Positions 42,296-50,900 of a stretch of DNA of 64,000 nt are shown one piece after another. Every line of letters starts with the position of its first letter. Positions within the stretch are counted from its first letter, which is position 1. The stretch is from JACOTK01 sp963743945. Its GTDB lineage: Bacteria > Actinomycetota > Acidimicrobiia > Acidimicrobiales > CADCSY01. The notes below the pieces were generated by a model. It had not been told where the DNA came from. It was given only the letters and a program-made list of their open reading frames with translations, and did not search any database. The stretch is taken from the NCBI GenBank assembly GCA_963743945.1, contig CAVURO010000008.1:124001-188000 (forward strand). Reading direction: 5' to 3'. Made by a program: the position numbers and the translations under genes.

Positions 42296-43838
42296 CGGGC
42301 GAGTCCTCGATGCGGCGGGAGTTGGGGAGCCGCCACGTCAGGACGAAGCCGACGATCGCCATGAGGCCCGCCTGGAGGAAGGCTCCCGCCAATCCGGTGC
42401 GGGACGTCCACTGGAGTTCGTCGCCCAGGGCGATCAGTGCTCCGCCGCCGCCCGCTCCGAGCGCAACGCCGAGCACATCGGCCAATTGCATGGATGAACT
42501 TGCGATTCCCTCGCGGCCGGGTTCGGCCTGTTCGAGGACGAGCAGCGAGATGGGTGCGTAGGCGAGGCCCATGCCCAGGCCGGCGACGCCCCAGCCGACC
42601 ACCACGAGGCTCAGGGGCATCGATGGGTTGAGCACGTTCGAGACCAGGGCGATGCCGAGGAGGATCAAGGCAAAGCCTGCCCGCACCAGGGTTCGGGGTC
42701 CCCACGTCGTCACCTTTCGCTCCTGTATCCATGAGCCGACGGCCCACAACAGGCCCGACGCGGTCAGCGCGAGGCCGCCGGTGGTCGCGCTCGCCCCATG
42801 GATCGAGGTCACGCTCAGCGGCACGTAGGCATCGGCGGCGAAGAACGAGTAGGTCAGCACTGCTCGGCTCAGAATGGTTGCCGGAAGCCCGGGTGCAGCG
42901 CTCAGCGTGCCTGGCGGCACCAGCGATTGCAGAGGACGAATGCCGACGAGAACCCCGCCGGCGAGGAGGCCCAGCGCGATCAGCGGCGAGGAGCCGGCCG
43001 ACAGGCCGCTCAGCACCAGACCTGCGCCAAAGGTGACCTGCACGGACGCCCAGATCGCGATGGGCCCGATGTCGTGGGTGCCTGGCCGACCCAGGGATCG
43101 GAGCGAGCGCAGTGTCAACAGCCCGGAGAAGGCCACCAGGGGAAGGAGACCGAGGAAGACCCAACGCCAGCTCCAGTGGTCGGCGATCGTGCCGCTCAGG
43201 ACAGGACCGACGAGGCTGGGCAGCACCCACGCCGACGAGAGGATGGCGAACATGCGGGGTCGCACCGCCTCGGTGTAGCTGCGGCCGATGCTCGCGTAGA
43301 CCACGGCCGGGATGGCCCCGCTCCCGATGCCCTGCACGACTCGCGCGAGCACGAGCGCGGGCATGGACGGCGCCAGTCCGCCCATCACGAGTCCGATCGA
43401 GAACAGCGCCAGGCCCATGGCAAATGGTCGGACGGGACCGAACTTGTCGGTGAATCGGCCGGCGATGACGATACCGGGCAGGCTCCCGAGGAAGTAGGCG
43501 CTGAAGACCCATCCGTAGAGGTGGAGGTCCCCGAGCTCGCGCTCGATCGAGGGGAGGATGGTCGCCACCGCCAGTGACTCGAAGCCGACCAGGGTGATCG
43601 TGAGCACCAGGCCGACGGTGAGCGCGCGTCGATCGGGGGCCCACACGCCGGCGACGAGGACGCTGTCGGCTGGGACGCTGTCGGCTGGGACGCTGTCGGC
43701 TGGGACGCTGTCGGCTGGGACGCCGGCGACGAGGACGGTCGGGTCGTTGACAAGCTCGTCATCACCGGAGCCCGAGGTCACCTCGCTAGTCTGGCTGATC
43801 GTGGACTCCAACCGCCTCGTCCGTGCCCGCAACCGCAT
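42282..43838 (-). CDS. Major facilitator superfamily exporter
   Basis: The 518-residue product is a multi-pass MFS transporter, probably 14 helices (DHA2-like): FESLAVATILPSIEREL in helix 1, GRFTDKFGPVRPF as the A-motif loop and VVQGIGSGAIPAVVYA. It likely exports drugs or metabolites; substrate unknown. The first ~60 residues are extra and contain four copies of ADSVP from a 15-bp DNA repeat. The start is uncertain: 43838 or a GTG near 43781, since the conserved part begins at RRALTVGLVL. Its 3' end overlaps the lipB-lipA gene by 14 bases and its 5' end overlaps the M24 peptidase gene. Confidence 0.85.
   Translation of the reverse strand: MRLRARTRRLESTISQTSEVTSGSGDDELVNDPTVLVAGVPADSVPADSVPADSVPADSVLVAGVWAPDRRALTVGLVLTITLVGFESLAVATILPSIERELGDLHLYGWVFSAYFLGSLPGIVIAGRFTDKFGPVRPFAMGLALFSIGLVMGGLAPSMPALVLARVVQGIGSGAIPAVVYASIGRSYTEAVRPRMFAILSSAWVLPSLVGPVLSGTIADHWSWRWVFLGLLPLVAFSGLLTLRSLRSLGRPGTHDIGPIAIWASVQVTFGAGLVLSGLSAGSSPLIALGLLAGGVLVGIRPLQSLVPPGTLSAAPGLPATILSRAVLTYSFFAADAYVPLSVTSIHGASATTGGLALTASGLLWAVGSWIQERKVTTWGPRTLVRAGFALILLGIALVSNVLNPSMPLSLVVVGWGVAGLGMGLAYAPISLLVLEQAEPGREGIASSSMQLADVLGVALGAGGGGALIALGDELQWTSRTGLAGAFLQAGLMAIVGFVLTWRLPNSRRIEDSPVRPG
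43647..43736. repeat. 15-bp coding repeat in MFS exporter N-terminus
   Basis: Four perfect copies of GCTGTCGGCTGGGAC (43662-43721) are framed on each side by GCCGGCGACGAGGAC (43647-43661 and 43722-43736). They encode the repeated ADSVP tail and stay in frame because the unit is five codons. Confidence 0.95.
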
Positions 43839-44895
43839 GTCCGAGCTCGGTGTCGACGTCTGCTTGCTGAGCGTGGGGGCCGACCTGCCCTATCTCATCG
43901 GCTACGAGGCGATGCCGCTCGAGCGACTGACGATGCTCGTGCTGCCGCGCGAGGGCGATCCAACCCTGGTCGTCCCTCGCCTCGAGGCATCCCGCGTCGA
44001 GCACGATCCCGAACTCTTTCGCCTCGTGGCGTGGGAGGAGACCGAGGACCCCGTCGCGCTGGTGGCCGGGCTCATGGGTTCGCCCGACGTGGTTGCCATC
44101 GGCGATCACACCTGGGCCCGGTTCCTCATCGAGCTCCAGGCCCATCTCCCCGGTGTTCGTTGGCAAAAGGCCAGTGGGGTCATCGCTGCGCTTCGGGCGG
44201 TCAAGAGCCTGCCCGAGATCAAGGCGCTCGCCCGTGCCTCAGCGGCGGCGGACCGGGTCGCCGGCGCTCTGCAGGCCGGTGAGATCCCCCTCGTCGGTCG
44301 CACCGAGGCCGAGGTGTCGGCCGAGATCGGACGGCGCCTCATCGCCGAGGGTCATCGCAAGGTGAACTTCGCGATCGTCGCCGCCGGCGCCAACGCTGCG
44401 TCCCCGCACCACGAGGCGGGTGACCGGGTCATCGAGCACGGTCAGGTCGTGCTCTGCGATTTCGGGGGCACGATGCCCGACGGCTACTGCTCGGACATCA
44501 CGCGTTGCGTCCACGTCGGGGACCCACCGGCCGAATTCGTGGACCTGTACGCCGTGTTGCAGGAGGCTCAGGCCCTCGCGGTGCACGCCGCCACGGCGGG
44601 CACGGCCGCGTCCGAGGTCGACGCGGTCGCCCGACGTCTCATCGCCGATGCCGGCTACGGCGAACGGTTCATCCATCGAATCGGCCACGGCATCGGTCTC
44701 GACGCGCACGAGGACCCGTACCTGGTGGAGGGCAACGACGAGCCGCTGCTCGCGGGACAGGTATTTTCCATCGAGCCGGGGATCTACCTACCGGGTCGCT
44801 TCGGCGCACGGATCGAGGACATCGTGGTCGCCACCCAGGACGGCTCGCGATCGCTGAACGCCGTCAGTCACGATCTCGTGGTGCTGGAGGGGTAG
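43801..44895 (+). CDS. M24-family Xaa-Pro peptidase
   Basis: With a GTG at 43801 the protein has 364 residues: a creatinase N-terminal domain (LSVGADLPYLIGYEAMPLERL) and the pita-bread catalytic domain with all five metal ligands (Asp in LCDFGG and CSDITR, His in HRIGHGIGLDAHE, Glu in FSIEPGIY and ARIEDIVV). It probably cleaves Xaa-Pro dipeptides or N-termini. TAGTCT (43787-43792), 8 bases upstream, supports this start; ATG 43837 is an alternative. The gene overlaps the divergent MFS frame if that uses 43838. Confidence 0.88.
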   Translation: MDSNRLVRARNRMSELGVDVCLLSVGADLPYLIGYEAMPLERLTMLVLPREGDPTLVVPRLEASRVEHDPELFRLVAWEETEDPVALVAGLMGSPDVVAIGDHTWARFLIELQAHLPGVRWQKASGVIAALRAVKSLPEIKALARASAAADRVAGALQAGEIPLVGRTEAEVSAEIGRRLIAEGHRKVNFAIVAAGANAASPHHEAGDRVIEHGQVVLCDFGGTMPDGYCSDITRCVHVGDPPAEFVDLYAVLQEAQALAVHAATAGTAASEVDAVARRLIADAGYGERFIHRIGHGIGLDAHEDPYLVEGNDEPLLAGQVFSIEPGIYLPGRFGARIEDIVVATQDGSRSLNAVSHDLVVLEG

Positions 44896-44977
44896 CCACT
44901 CCCGAGTGGTCGGTCCTTGACCTATGGGGAACGCCGAGTTAGAACTTCCGTCCAACACCGAGGAACGAGGAGTGTGC

Positions 44978-46051
44978 ATGTCTGTCGAGGAAATCCCTAC
45001 GAGCCCCACACGTCATGGTCGCGACACCGGGCGCAAATCATGGCTGAAGCTTCTGGCGCTCTTCGTCGTGCCGGTGCTGTTGGCAGCAGGCTGCGGGGAC
45101 GATGACGACGACAGTTCCGATGCAAAGGCCAAGGTCGAGGAAGCCACCGCGGACAAGGCGATCACGGTCAGGGCGGGGGTCAACGACCCCGAGGACTCGA
45201 CGGTGGCAGTGCTGGAGTTCCTTCCCGAGAAGATCACCGTGACCAAGGGCGCGACCGTCGAGTGGGACTGGGCGGACACCATCGAGCCCCATTCCGTGAC
45301 CTTTCAGGCAGGTGCGACGTTGCCCGCTCCCGGTCCACCCGATGATGCACTTTTCGCCCCCTCGCCGCCGACGGGCGACTTCGACGGCACGGTGTTGACC
45401 AACAGCGGTCTGCAGCCCGCCGGGCCTGCCCCTGCATCCGACTTCAAGCTGACCTTCTCCAAGCCGGGAACGTATCAGTACTTCTGCGTCATCCATCCCC
45501 TGATGACCGGCTCGGTGGACGTGGTCGATGGTGACGAGGGTGTGGACAGCGCTGCGAGCATCACCAAGCGCGGTGACGAGGAGCTCAAACCGTTCCTCGC
45601 CGAGGGACGCGCCGCGAAGGAGAAGCTCATGAGCTCGGTGGCGGCCGGCACGCCGGTGGGCAATGCCACGAACTGGACGGTCGAGATGGGGACCACGACC
45701 GAGCACACCGACATCCTGGCCTTTGCGCCGGTTCCGCTGGCTGCCAAGGCCGGGGACCAGGTGACGTTCGTCAACAACTCCCTGGCGCCGCACACGGCGA
45801 CCTTTGGCGAGTACAGCCCTGACCCCAGCGACCCGACGGTGGTCCAGCCTGCACCAGGGCCGTCTCCCCAATCGCTCGGCTCCACGGGCTACTTCAACAC
45901 GGGCGAGCTCCCGCCGAACTCCCCACCAGGGTCCGGTCCGCCCCTCGGCGCGCGTTCCTTCACCTTCAAGATCCCGGCAGCGGGCAAGTACAGCTACGTC
46001 TGCGTGCTGCACGTCCCCAGCGGCATGGCAGGAGCGATCGACGCCACCTGA
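44978..46051 (+). CDS. Two-domain cupredoxin lipoprotein
   Basis: GAGGAG eight bases before ATG 44978 sets the start (357 residues). A signal ends in the lipobox VLLAAGC (Cys39), followed by an acidic run. Two plastocyanin-like domains follow, each with a full type-1 copper set: His in EPHSV near 104 and CVIHPLM near 170; then His in APHTA near 270, CVLH near 341 and Met in SGMAG. It would sit on the outer face of the membrane and carry electrons or copper. Tandem intact copper sites in one chain are uncommon. No oxidase or nitrite reductase gene is adjacent. Confidence 0.83.
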   Translation: MSVEEIPTSPTRHGRDTGRKSWLKLLALFVVPVLLAAGCGDDDDDSSDAKAKVEEATADKAITVRAGVNDPEDSTVAVLEFLPEKITVTKGATVEWDWADTIEPHSVTFQAGATLPAPGPPDDALFAPSPPTGDFDGTVLTNSGLQPAGPAPASDFKLTFSKPGTYQYFCVIHPLMTGSVDVVDGDEGVDSAASITKRGDEELKPFLAEGRAAKEKLMSSVAAGTPVGNATNWTVEMGTTTEHTDILAFAPVPLAAKAGDQVTFVNNSLAPHTATFGEYSPDPSDPTVVQPAPGPSPQSLGSTGYFNTGELPPNSPPGSGPPLGARSFTFKIPAAGKYSYVCVLHVPSGMAGAIDAT

Positions 46052-46061
46052 CCCCTCGACG

Positions 46062-46105
46062 GGGTCCACGACACCGACAGGGCGGGTCCACGATACGGAC
46101 AAGGG
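46062..46105. repeat. 22-bp imperfect tandem duplication after the cupredoxin gene
   Basis: A unit beginning GGGTCCACGACACCGACAGG (46062-46083) is followed by a diverged copy at 46084-46105. It lies 10 bases after the stop codon. Confidence 0.65.
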
Positions 46106-46217
46106 CCGGGCCACACGCCGACAGGGGGCCTCGCGTCAGTTGTCTTGGGGCGCTGAAGTACGCCGAGGCGTGAAGCGATGAGGGCGGGGCGTTTCGTGGC
46201 GCGTCCCGCCGGCCCGG

Positions 46218-46223
46218 TACCGT
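46218..46223 (+). promoter_or_regulatory. -10 hexamer for the membrane protein gene at 46230 (leaderless)
   Basis: TACCGT ends 6 bases before the GTG at 46230. Confidence 0.4.
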
Positions 46224-46229
46224 CGAGCC

Positions 46230-47090
46230 GTGATTCGTCTCGATGCCGCCACCGTCCTGCTGCAGTGGGCTGTCGGTGGCATGGTGTTTTGTTGGGTCAC
46301 GACTCGTCGTCGTGAGGTGGGCATCGGTTACGGGTGGCTGTTACGAGCCACCTATCTGGTCGTGGCAGCCGGTGGGATTGCGGCGGGCTCGTTCATCGGA
46401 CCGGTCCCGGCTCGCGATGTTGCCGCTGCGCTGGTGGTGGTGTCCATCGCCGTCGGGCTGGTCGTCTCGGTCGTGCGGCGACGTGCCGGCGTTGCAGGCG
46501 AGCACGCGCGACAGGAGGAGCGTTCGGCACGGGTGACGGCCATGACCGGCATCGATCGTGTGGCGCTCGATCGTGATCTGAAGGTTGCCGAGTTCCCGCC
46601 GGTGCTCGATCTGATCCCGGTGCTGTTTGGGGTCCTCGGCCTGATGGCGGCAGGCATCGACGCGGCGGGTGACGGCTCGACCCTGGTGTCGCTGCTGCGG
46701 ATCCTTGCCGGTGCGGCCTTCCTCGGCGCGGTGACCGACGCCATGTTGTTGGGCCATTGGTATCTGGTTCAGCCCGGACTTCCCCGGGCGCCGTTGCTCG
46801 AGCTGGTGCGGTGGCTGGCCATCATCTGGCCCTTCGAGGTCGTGGCGCTGCTCCTGCCCACGGGCATGTTCTCGGTGCTCTCCGGCACGATCGACGACGG
46901 CTACAACGGCACCCTCGGCTGGTACTGGGTGGTCTCCGCACTCGGCACGATCGTGCTCTGTGTCGTCACCCGCGCCGCGCTGCGCGAGCGCTACTACTCC
47001 GCGGTGATGGCCGCCACCGGCCTGCTCTACCTCGCCATCCTCACCGCGTTCAGCACCGACCTCGTCGCCCGCGCCCTGCTGGCGGGCTGA
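46230..47090 (+). CDS. Multi-pass membrane protein of unknown function
   Basis: The 286-residue protein shows about eight hydrophobic helices (near 5-20, 33-50, 58-75, 122-140, 148-168, 188-210, 224-244 and 255-275). A cytosolic loop around 80-115 is Arg/Glu-rich. A LLGHWYLVQPGLPR segment looks conserved in style. I recognise no family. A TANNNT hexamer six bases before the GTG supports a leaderless start. It lies downstream of the cupredoxin gene on the same strand, which might hint at a copper or redox link, but nothing in the sequence proves it. Confidence 0.65.
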   Translation: MIRLDAATVLLQWAVGGMVFCWVTTRRREVGIGYGWLLRATYLVVAAGGIAAGSFIGPVPARDVAAALVVVSIAVGLVVSVVRRRAGVAGEHARQEERSARVTAMTGIDRVALDRDLKVAEFPPVLDLIPVLFGVLGLMAAGIDAAGDGSTLVSLLRILAGAAFLGAVTDAMLLGHWYLVQPGLPRAPLLELVRWLAIIWPFEVVALLLPTGMFSVLSGTIDDGYNGTLGWYWVVSALGTIVLCVVTRAALRERYYSAVMAATGLLYLAILTAFSTDLVARALLAG

Positions 47091-47148
47091 GAGCGGGCCG
47101 TCGCATGGATTGATCCTCGCCTCTCAACTCGCCTGTCAACGGCGCCTC

Positions 47149-47531
47149 TCACCGGCGAACGTCGAAACCCCGATCACGGGCAACCTCCGCAAGGCGATGG
47201 TCGAAGGTGGCAACGGCAGCATGGGCATTCTCTGCCGCCAGGAGCACGCAGCAGTCGGGCAGCTTGAGCGAGGTTCCGGCTCGGAGCAGCGCGAGCTGAA
47301 CCGGGGCATCCGGCCCGAGGTCAACGCCGGCAACCTCGAGCAAGGCGAGCGCCGTTGTTGCCCGATCAAGTTGGCCGGTACGCGCGGGTCCGATGAGTAC
47401 CTCGGCGAGGGTAAAGGGCTCGCGGCCAGGGGCGAGTCGGACAAGTCCACCAGCAGAGTCTCGGCCCGGTCGTGGTGGGCGTCGCTCGCGTCGAGGTGGG
47501 CGATCAAGATGTTGGCGTCGAGGACGATCAT
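47149..47531 (-). pseudogene. VapC-type PIN toxin, frameshifted
   Basis: From ATG 47531 the complement encodes a PIN start (MIVLDANILIAHLDASDAHH) up to about LSDSPLAASP, then the frame breaks. The rest of the PIN fold continues in another frame (PFTLAEVLIGPARTGQLD, LKLPDCCVLLAAENAHAA, ATFDHRLAEVA) to 47149. One missing base in the CCC-TTT run near 47425-47432 explains it. All four acidic PIN positions exist across the two frames. The ATG overlaps the antitoxin stop. Either the toxin is dead or the base was lost in sequencing. Confidence 0.8.
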
Positions 47532-47797
47532 GCAGGCCACTCCTCACGCAGCGTCGCGAGATAGTTGGGCCCGTAGGCCCCGGTCAGGGTCCCACCGGTC
47601 CGGGCGATGGCGCTTCGGCGGTTGTTTTGGGCTTCCTGTCGCTGCTCGTCGATTGTTCGGTGCCCTTCCTCGACCAATCTCAACAGGAGCTTGGTGCGGC
47701 TGCCTGATTCGTCAGGCCATCGTTTGGCGGCTGCGACCAGAGCTCGACTGACTGCATCAGTTTCGGTGATGAGGTGTCTGGGTCGTTTCGTGGGCAT
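47528..47797 (-). CDS. Antitoxin of the first vapBC-like pair
   Basis: The 89-residue protein from ATG 47797 (MPTKRPRHLITETDAVSRAL) is charged and lies directly before the PIN toxin with an ATGA overlap, the standard antitoxin place. The N-terminal part could be DNA-binding; the C-terminus (TLTGAYGPNYLATLREEWPA) is likely the toxin-wrapping tail. A longer start at GTG 47815 exists. TACACT ends 8 bases before the ATG and overlaps a palindrome, so it probably represses its own leaderless transcript. Confidence 0.7.
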   Translation of the reverse strand: MPTKRPRHLITETDAVSRALVAAAKRWPDESGSRTKLLLRLVEEGHRTIDEQRQEAQNNRRSAIARTGGTLTGAYGPNYLATLREEWPA

Positions 47798-47806
47798 ACA
47801 GCCCAA

Positions 47807-47834
47807 GTGTATCACTCTCTACAAGGTGATACAC
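47807..47834. promoter_or_regulatory. Palindromic operator overlapping the antitoxin -10
   Basis: GTGTATCAC (47807-47815) and GTGATACAC (47826-47834) form a perfect inverted repeat with a 10-base spacer. The antitoxin -10 (TACACT on the complement, 47806-47811) overlaps one arm, as expected for toxin-antitoxin autorepression. Confidence 0.7.
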
Positions 47835-47845
47835 CTAGCCGCACC

Positions 47846-47983
47846 GGACTCAGCGGGCGAGCGGATTCAGCGGAAGAGCGGACTCAGCGGACGAGCGGAC
47901 TCAGCGGGCGAGCGGACTCAGCGGACGAGCGGACTCAGCGGGCGAGCGGACTCAGCGGAAGCGAGCGGACTCAGCGGGCGACG
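47846..47983. repeat. 17-bp tandem repeat (8 units) running into the end of metH
   Basis: GGACTCAGCGGGCGAGC and close variants repeat without spacers from 47846. One unit is 19 bp. The last unit (47967-47983) contains the metH stop codon (complement 47971-47973) and its final codons. On the metH strand each unit reads GCTGAGTCCGCTCG, so every unit carries a TGA. Confidence 0.93.
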
Positions 47984-50900
47984 AAGTACTTGGCGCGGGG
48001 GTGGTGGCAGATGATGGCCGAGGTCGTCTGCTCGGGCTGGAACTGGAAGCCCGTCTCCTCGCCGACCTCGATGCCCAGCCGTTTGCCGTCGAGCAGTTCC
48101 CAGACCTTCACGTTGTCCTCCAGGTCGGGACACGCGGGGTAGCCCCACGAGTAGCGCCCGCCTCGATACTGCTGGCGGAACAGGCCGGCGATGCTCGGCC
48201 CGTCCTCCTCGGCGAAGCCCCAGTCCTCACGGATGCGGCGATGCCAGTACTCCGCCAGCGCCTCGGCGAACTCGGAGCCCAAACCGTGCAGGTGCAGGTA
48301 CTCCTGGTACCTGTCGGCGGCGAAGAGCTTCGCGGTCTCCTGGGAGACCCGCTCGCCCATGGTGACGATGTGGAAGGCGGCGTAGTCGAGCTCGTCCGAG
48401 TCGACGGAGCGGAAGAAGTCGGCGATGCAGAGGAACGGCGCCTCGCTCTGGCGGGGGAAGTGGAAGCGCGTCAGCTCGCGGGCACGCTCGGGTCCGTCCC
48501 AGACCACCAGGTCGTCGCCGTCCGCGTTCGCCGCGAAATAGCCGTAGACCACCTGCGGAACGAGCAAACCGTCGGCGACCGCAGCACCGAGCACCTCGCG
48601 GTACACGGGCCTGATCCGATCCTTGAAGGCCTCGTCGTTCTCACCCTTCTCGGGGCGGTACTGCCACTGGTTGCGGAACAGGGCCGTCTCGTTGACGTAG
48701 CGGCCGATCTCGTCGATGGCGATCCCCTTGACGACCCTCGTGCCCAGAAACGGGGGAGGGGGGACCGGATTGTCCGTGGCGACCTCCGGGGACCGGGACG
48801 GCAGGTCGGCGGCGTCGACGACGGCGCGTGGGGTACGAGCAGGCAGATCACGGCCCCCCGGGTCCCGGCCCCAACCGTCTGCACCGGCGTCGGGGTTGCG
48901 CTCGAGCTCGACCAGGCGATCCATGATGTGCAGGCCCTCGAAGGCGTCCTTGCCGTAGAAGACGCGTCCCTCGTAGACCTCGCGCAGGTCGCGCTCGACA
49001 TAGGTGCGGGTCAGCGCAGCACCGCCCAGCAGCACGGGGATGTTCGAGAGGTTGCGGCTGTTGAGCTCCTCGAGGTTCTCCCGCATGATCAAGGTGCTCT
49101 TCACCAGGAGCCCGCTCATGCCGATCGCATGGGCATTGATCTCGACCGCCTTCTCGATCATCTCGGCGACCGAGACCTTGATGCCGAGGTTGCACACCTG
49201 ATAGCCGTTGTTGGTGAGGATGATGTCGACCAGGTTCTTGCCGATGTCGTGCACGTCGCCCTTGACCGTTGCCAACACGATGCGGCCCTTGTCGCCCTGG
49301 TCCGACTTCTCCATGTGGGGCTCCAGGTACGCCACCGAGGTCTTCATGGTCTCGGCCGACTGGAGGACGAACGGCAACTGCATCCGGCCCGACCCGAACA
49401 GCTCACCGACCACCTTCATGCCCTCGAGCAGCACGTCGTTGACGATGGCGAGCGCCGGGAGCCCGTTTGCCAGTGCCTCGTCCAGGTCGGCTTCGAGCCC
49501 GTCCCGGTCGCCGTCGATGATGCGGGTGCTGAGACGTCGCTCGATCGTCCAGTCGCTGCGGTCCTCCTGCACCACGTCGGTCGCACTGACACCCTCGAAG
49601 AGACCGAGCAGCACCTGAAGCGGGTCGTAGTCGGGACGACGACGGTCGTAGATCAGGTCGAGGCAGACCTCACGGGAGCGATCGTCGATCTTGGACAGCG
49701 GCATGATCCGCGCCGCGTGCACGATGGCAGCGTCGAGCCCGGCCTGGACGCACTCGTGGAGAAAGACCGAGTTGAGCACGTGTCGAGCAGCCGGGTTCAG
49801 CCCGAAGCTGACGTTGGAGAGTCCGACGATGGTCGAGACGCCCGGAAGCGCGGCCTTGATGGCCCGAATGCCCTCGATGGTCTCGATGCCGTCCCGACGG
49901 CTCTCCTCCATGCCGGTCGAGAGCGGCAGCACGAGCGGGTCGAACAGGAGGTCGCTCGCCTCGAGGCCGTAGCGATCGACGGCGAGGTCGTGGATGGCCC
50001 TTGCCGCACGCAGCTTCCATTCGGCGGTGCGGGCCTGGCCCTCCTCGTCGATGCAGGTGCAGACCACCGCCGCGCCGTACTCCCGGGCAAGCGACAGGAA
50101 TCGGTCGAGTCGGGTGCCGACGGCGTCGCCGTCCTCGAGGTTGACCGAGTTCAGGATGGCCCGCCCGCCGATCCAACGCAGCCCTGTCTCGATGACCTCG
50201 GGCTCGGTCGAATCGAGCATGAGGGGAAGTGACGCCTGGGTCGCGAAGCGACCGGCAGTCTCCTCCATGTCGGAGACGCCGTCCTCGCCGGTGTAGTCGA
50301 CGCACAGGTCGAGCACATGGGCACCTTCCTTGACCTGGTCCTTGGCCATCGCGACACAGGTGTCCCAATCGTCGGCGAGCATGGCCTCGCGGAACTTCTT
50401 CGATCCGTTGGCATTGGTGCGTTCACCGACCACCAGGAAGCTGGTCTCCTGGTGGAAGGGCACCGCGGTGTAGATCGATGAGGCGCCAGGTTCGTGCAGC
50501 GGGGTGCGCACGGCAGGGGTGAGATCGGCGCAACGTTCGACGACAGCTCGCAGGTGATCGGGTGTCGTGCCGCAGCAGCCTCCGATGACCGAGACGCCGA
50601 GCTCGGTGACGAAGCGCTCCATGTGGTCGGCGAGCTGGACGGGTGTCAGGTCGTAGTGCATCTTTCCGTCGACAACCGAGGGAAGCCCGGCGTTGGGGAG
50701 ACATGAGATGGGCATGCGGGCATGCGCGCCGAGATGACGAAGGTGCTCGTGCATCTCGGTGGGGCCGGTGGCGCAGTTGATGCCGATGATGTCGGGGCGC
50801 ATCGCGTCGAGGGCCGTGAGCGCAGCGCCGATTTCGGTGCCGGGCAACATGCGTCCCGTGAGCTCGATCGTCACCTGAACCTGGATGGGGACCTGGCGGC

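Noticed and set aside
47846..47983. CRISPR-like array
   Set aside because: Units are 17 bp and contiguous with no spacers, and they extend into the metH coding end; this is a simple tandem repeat.
48001..50232. 743-codon open frame opposite metH
   Set aside because: It is an antisense shadow of metH; composition is Asp/Val/Arg/Gly-rich without motifs.
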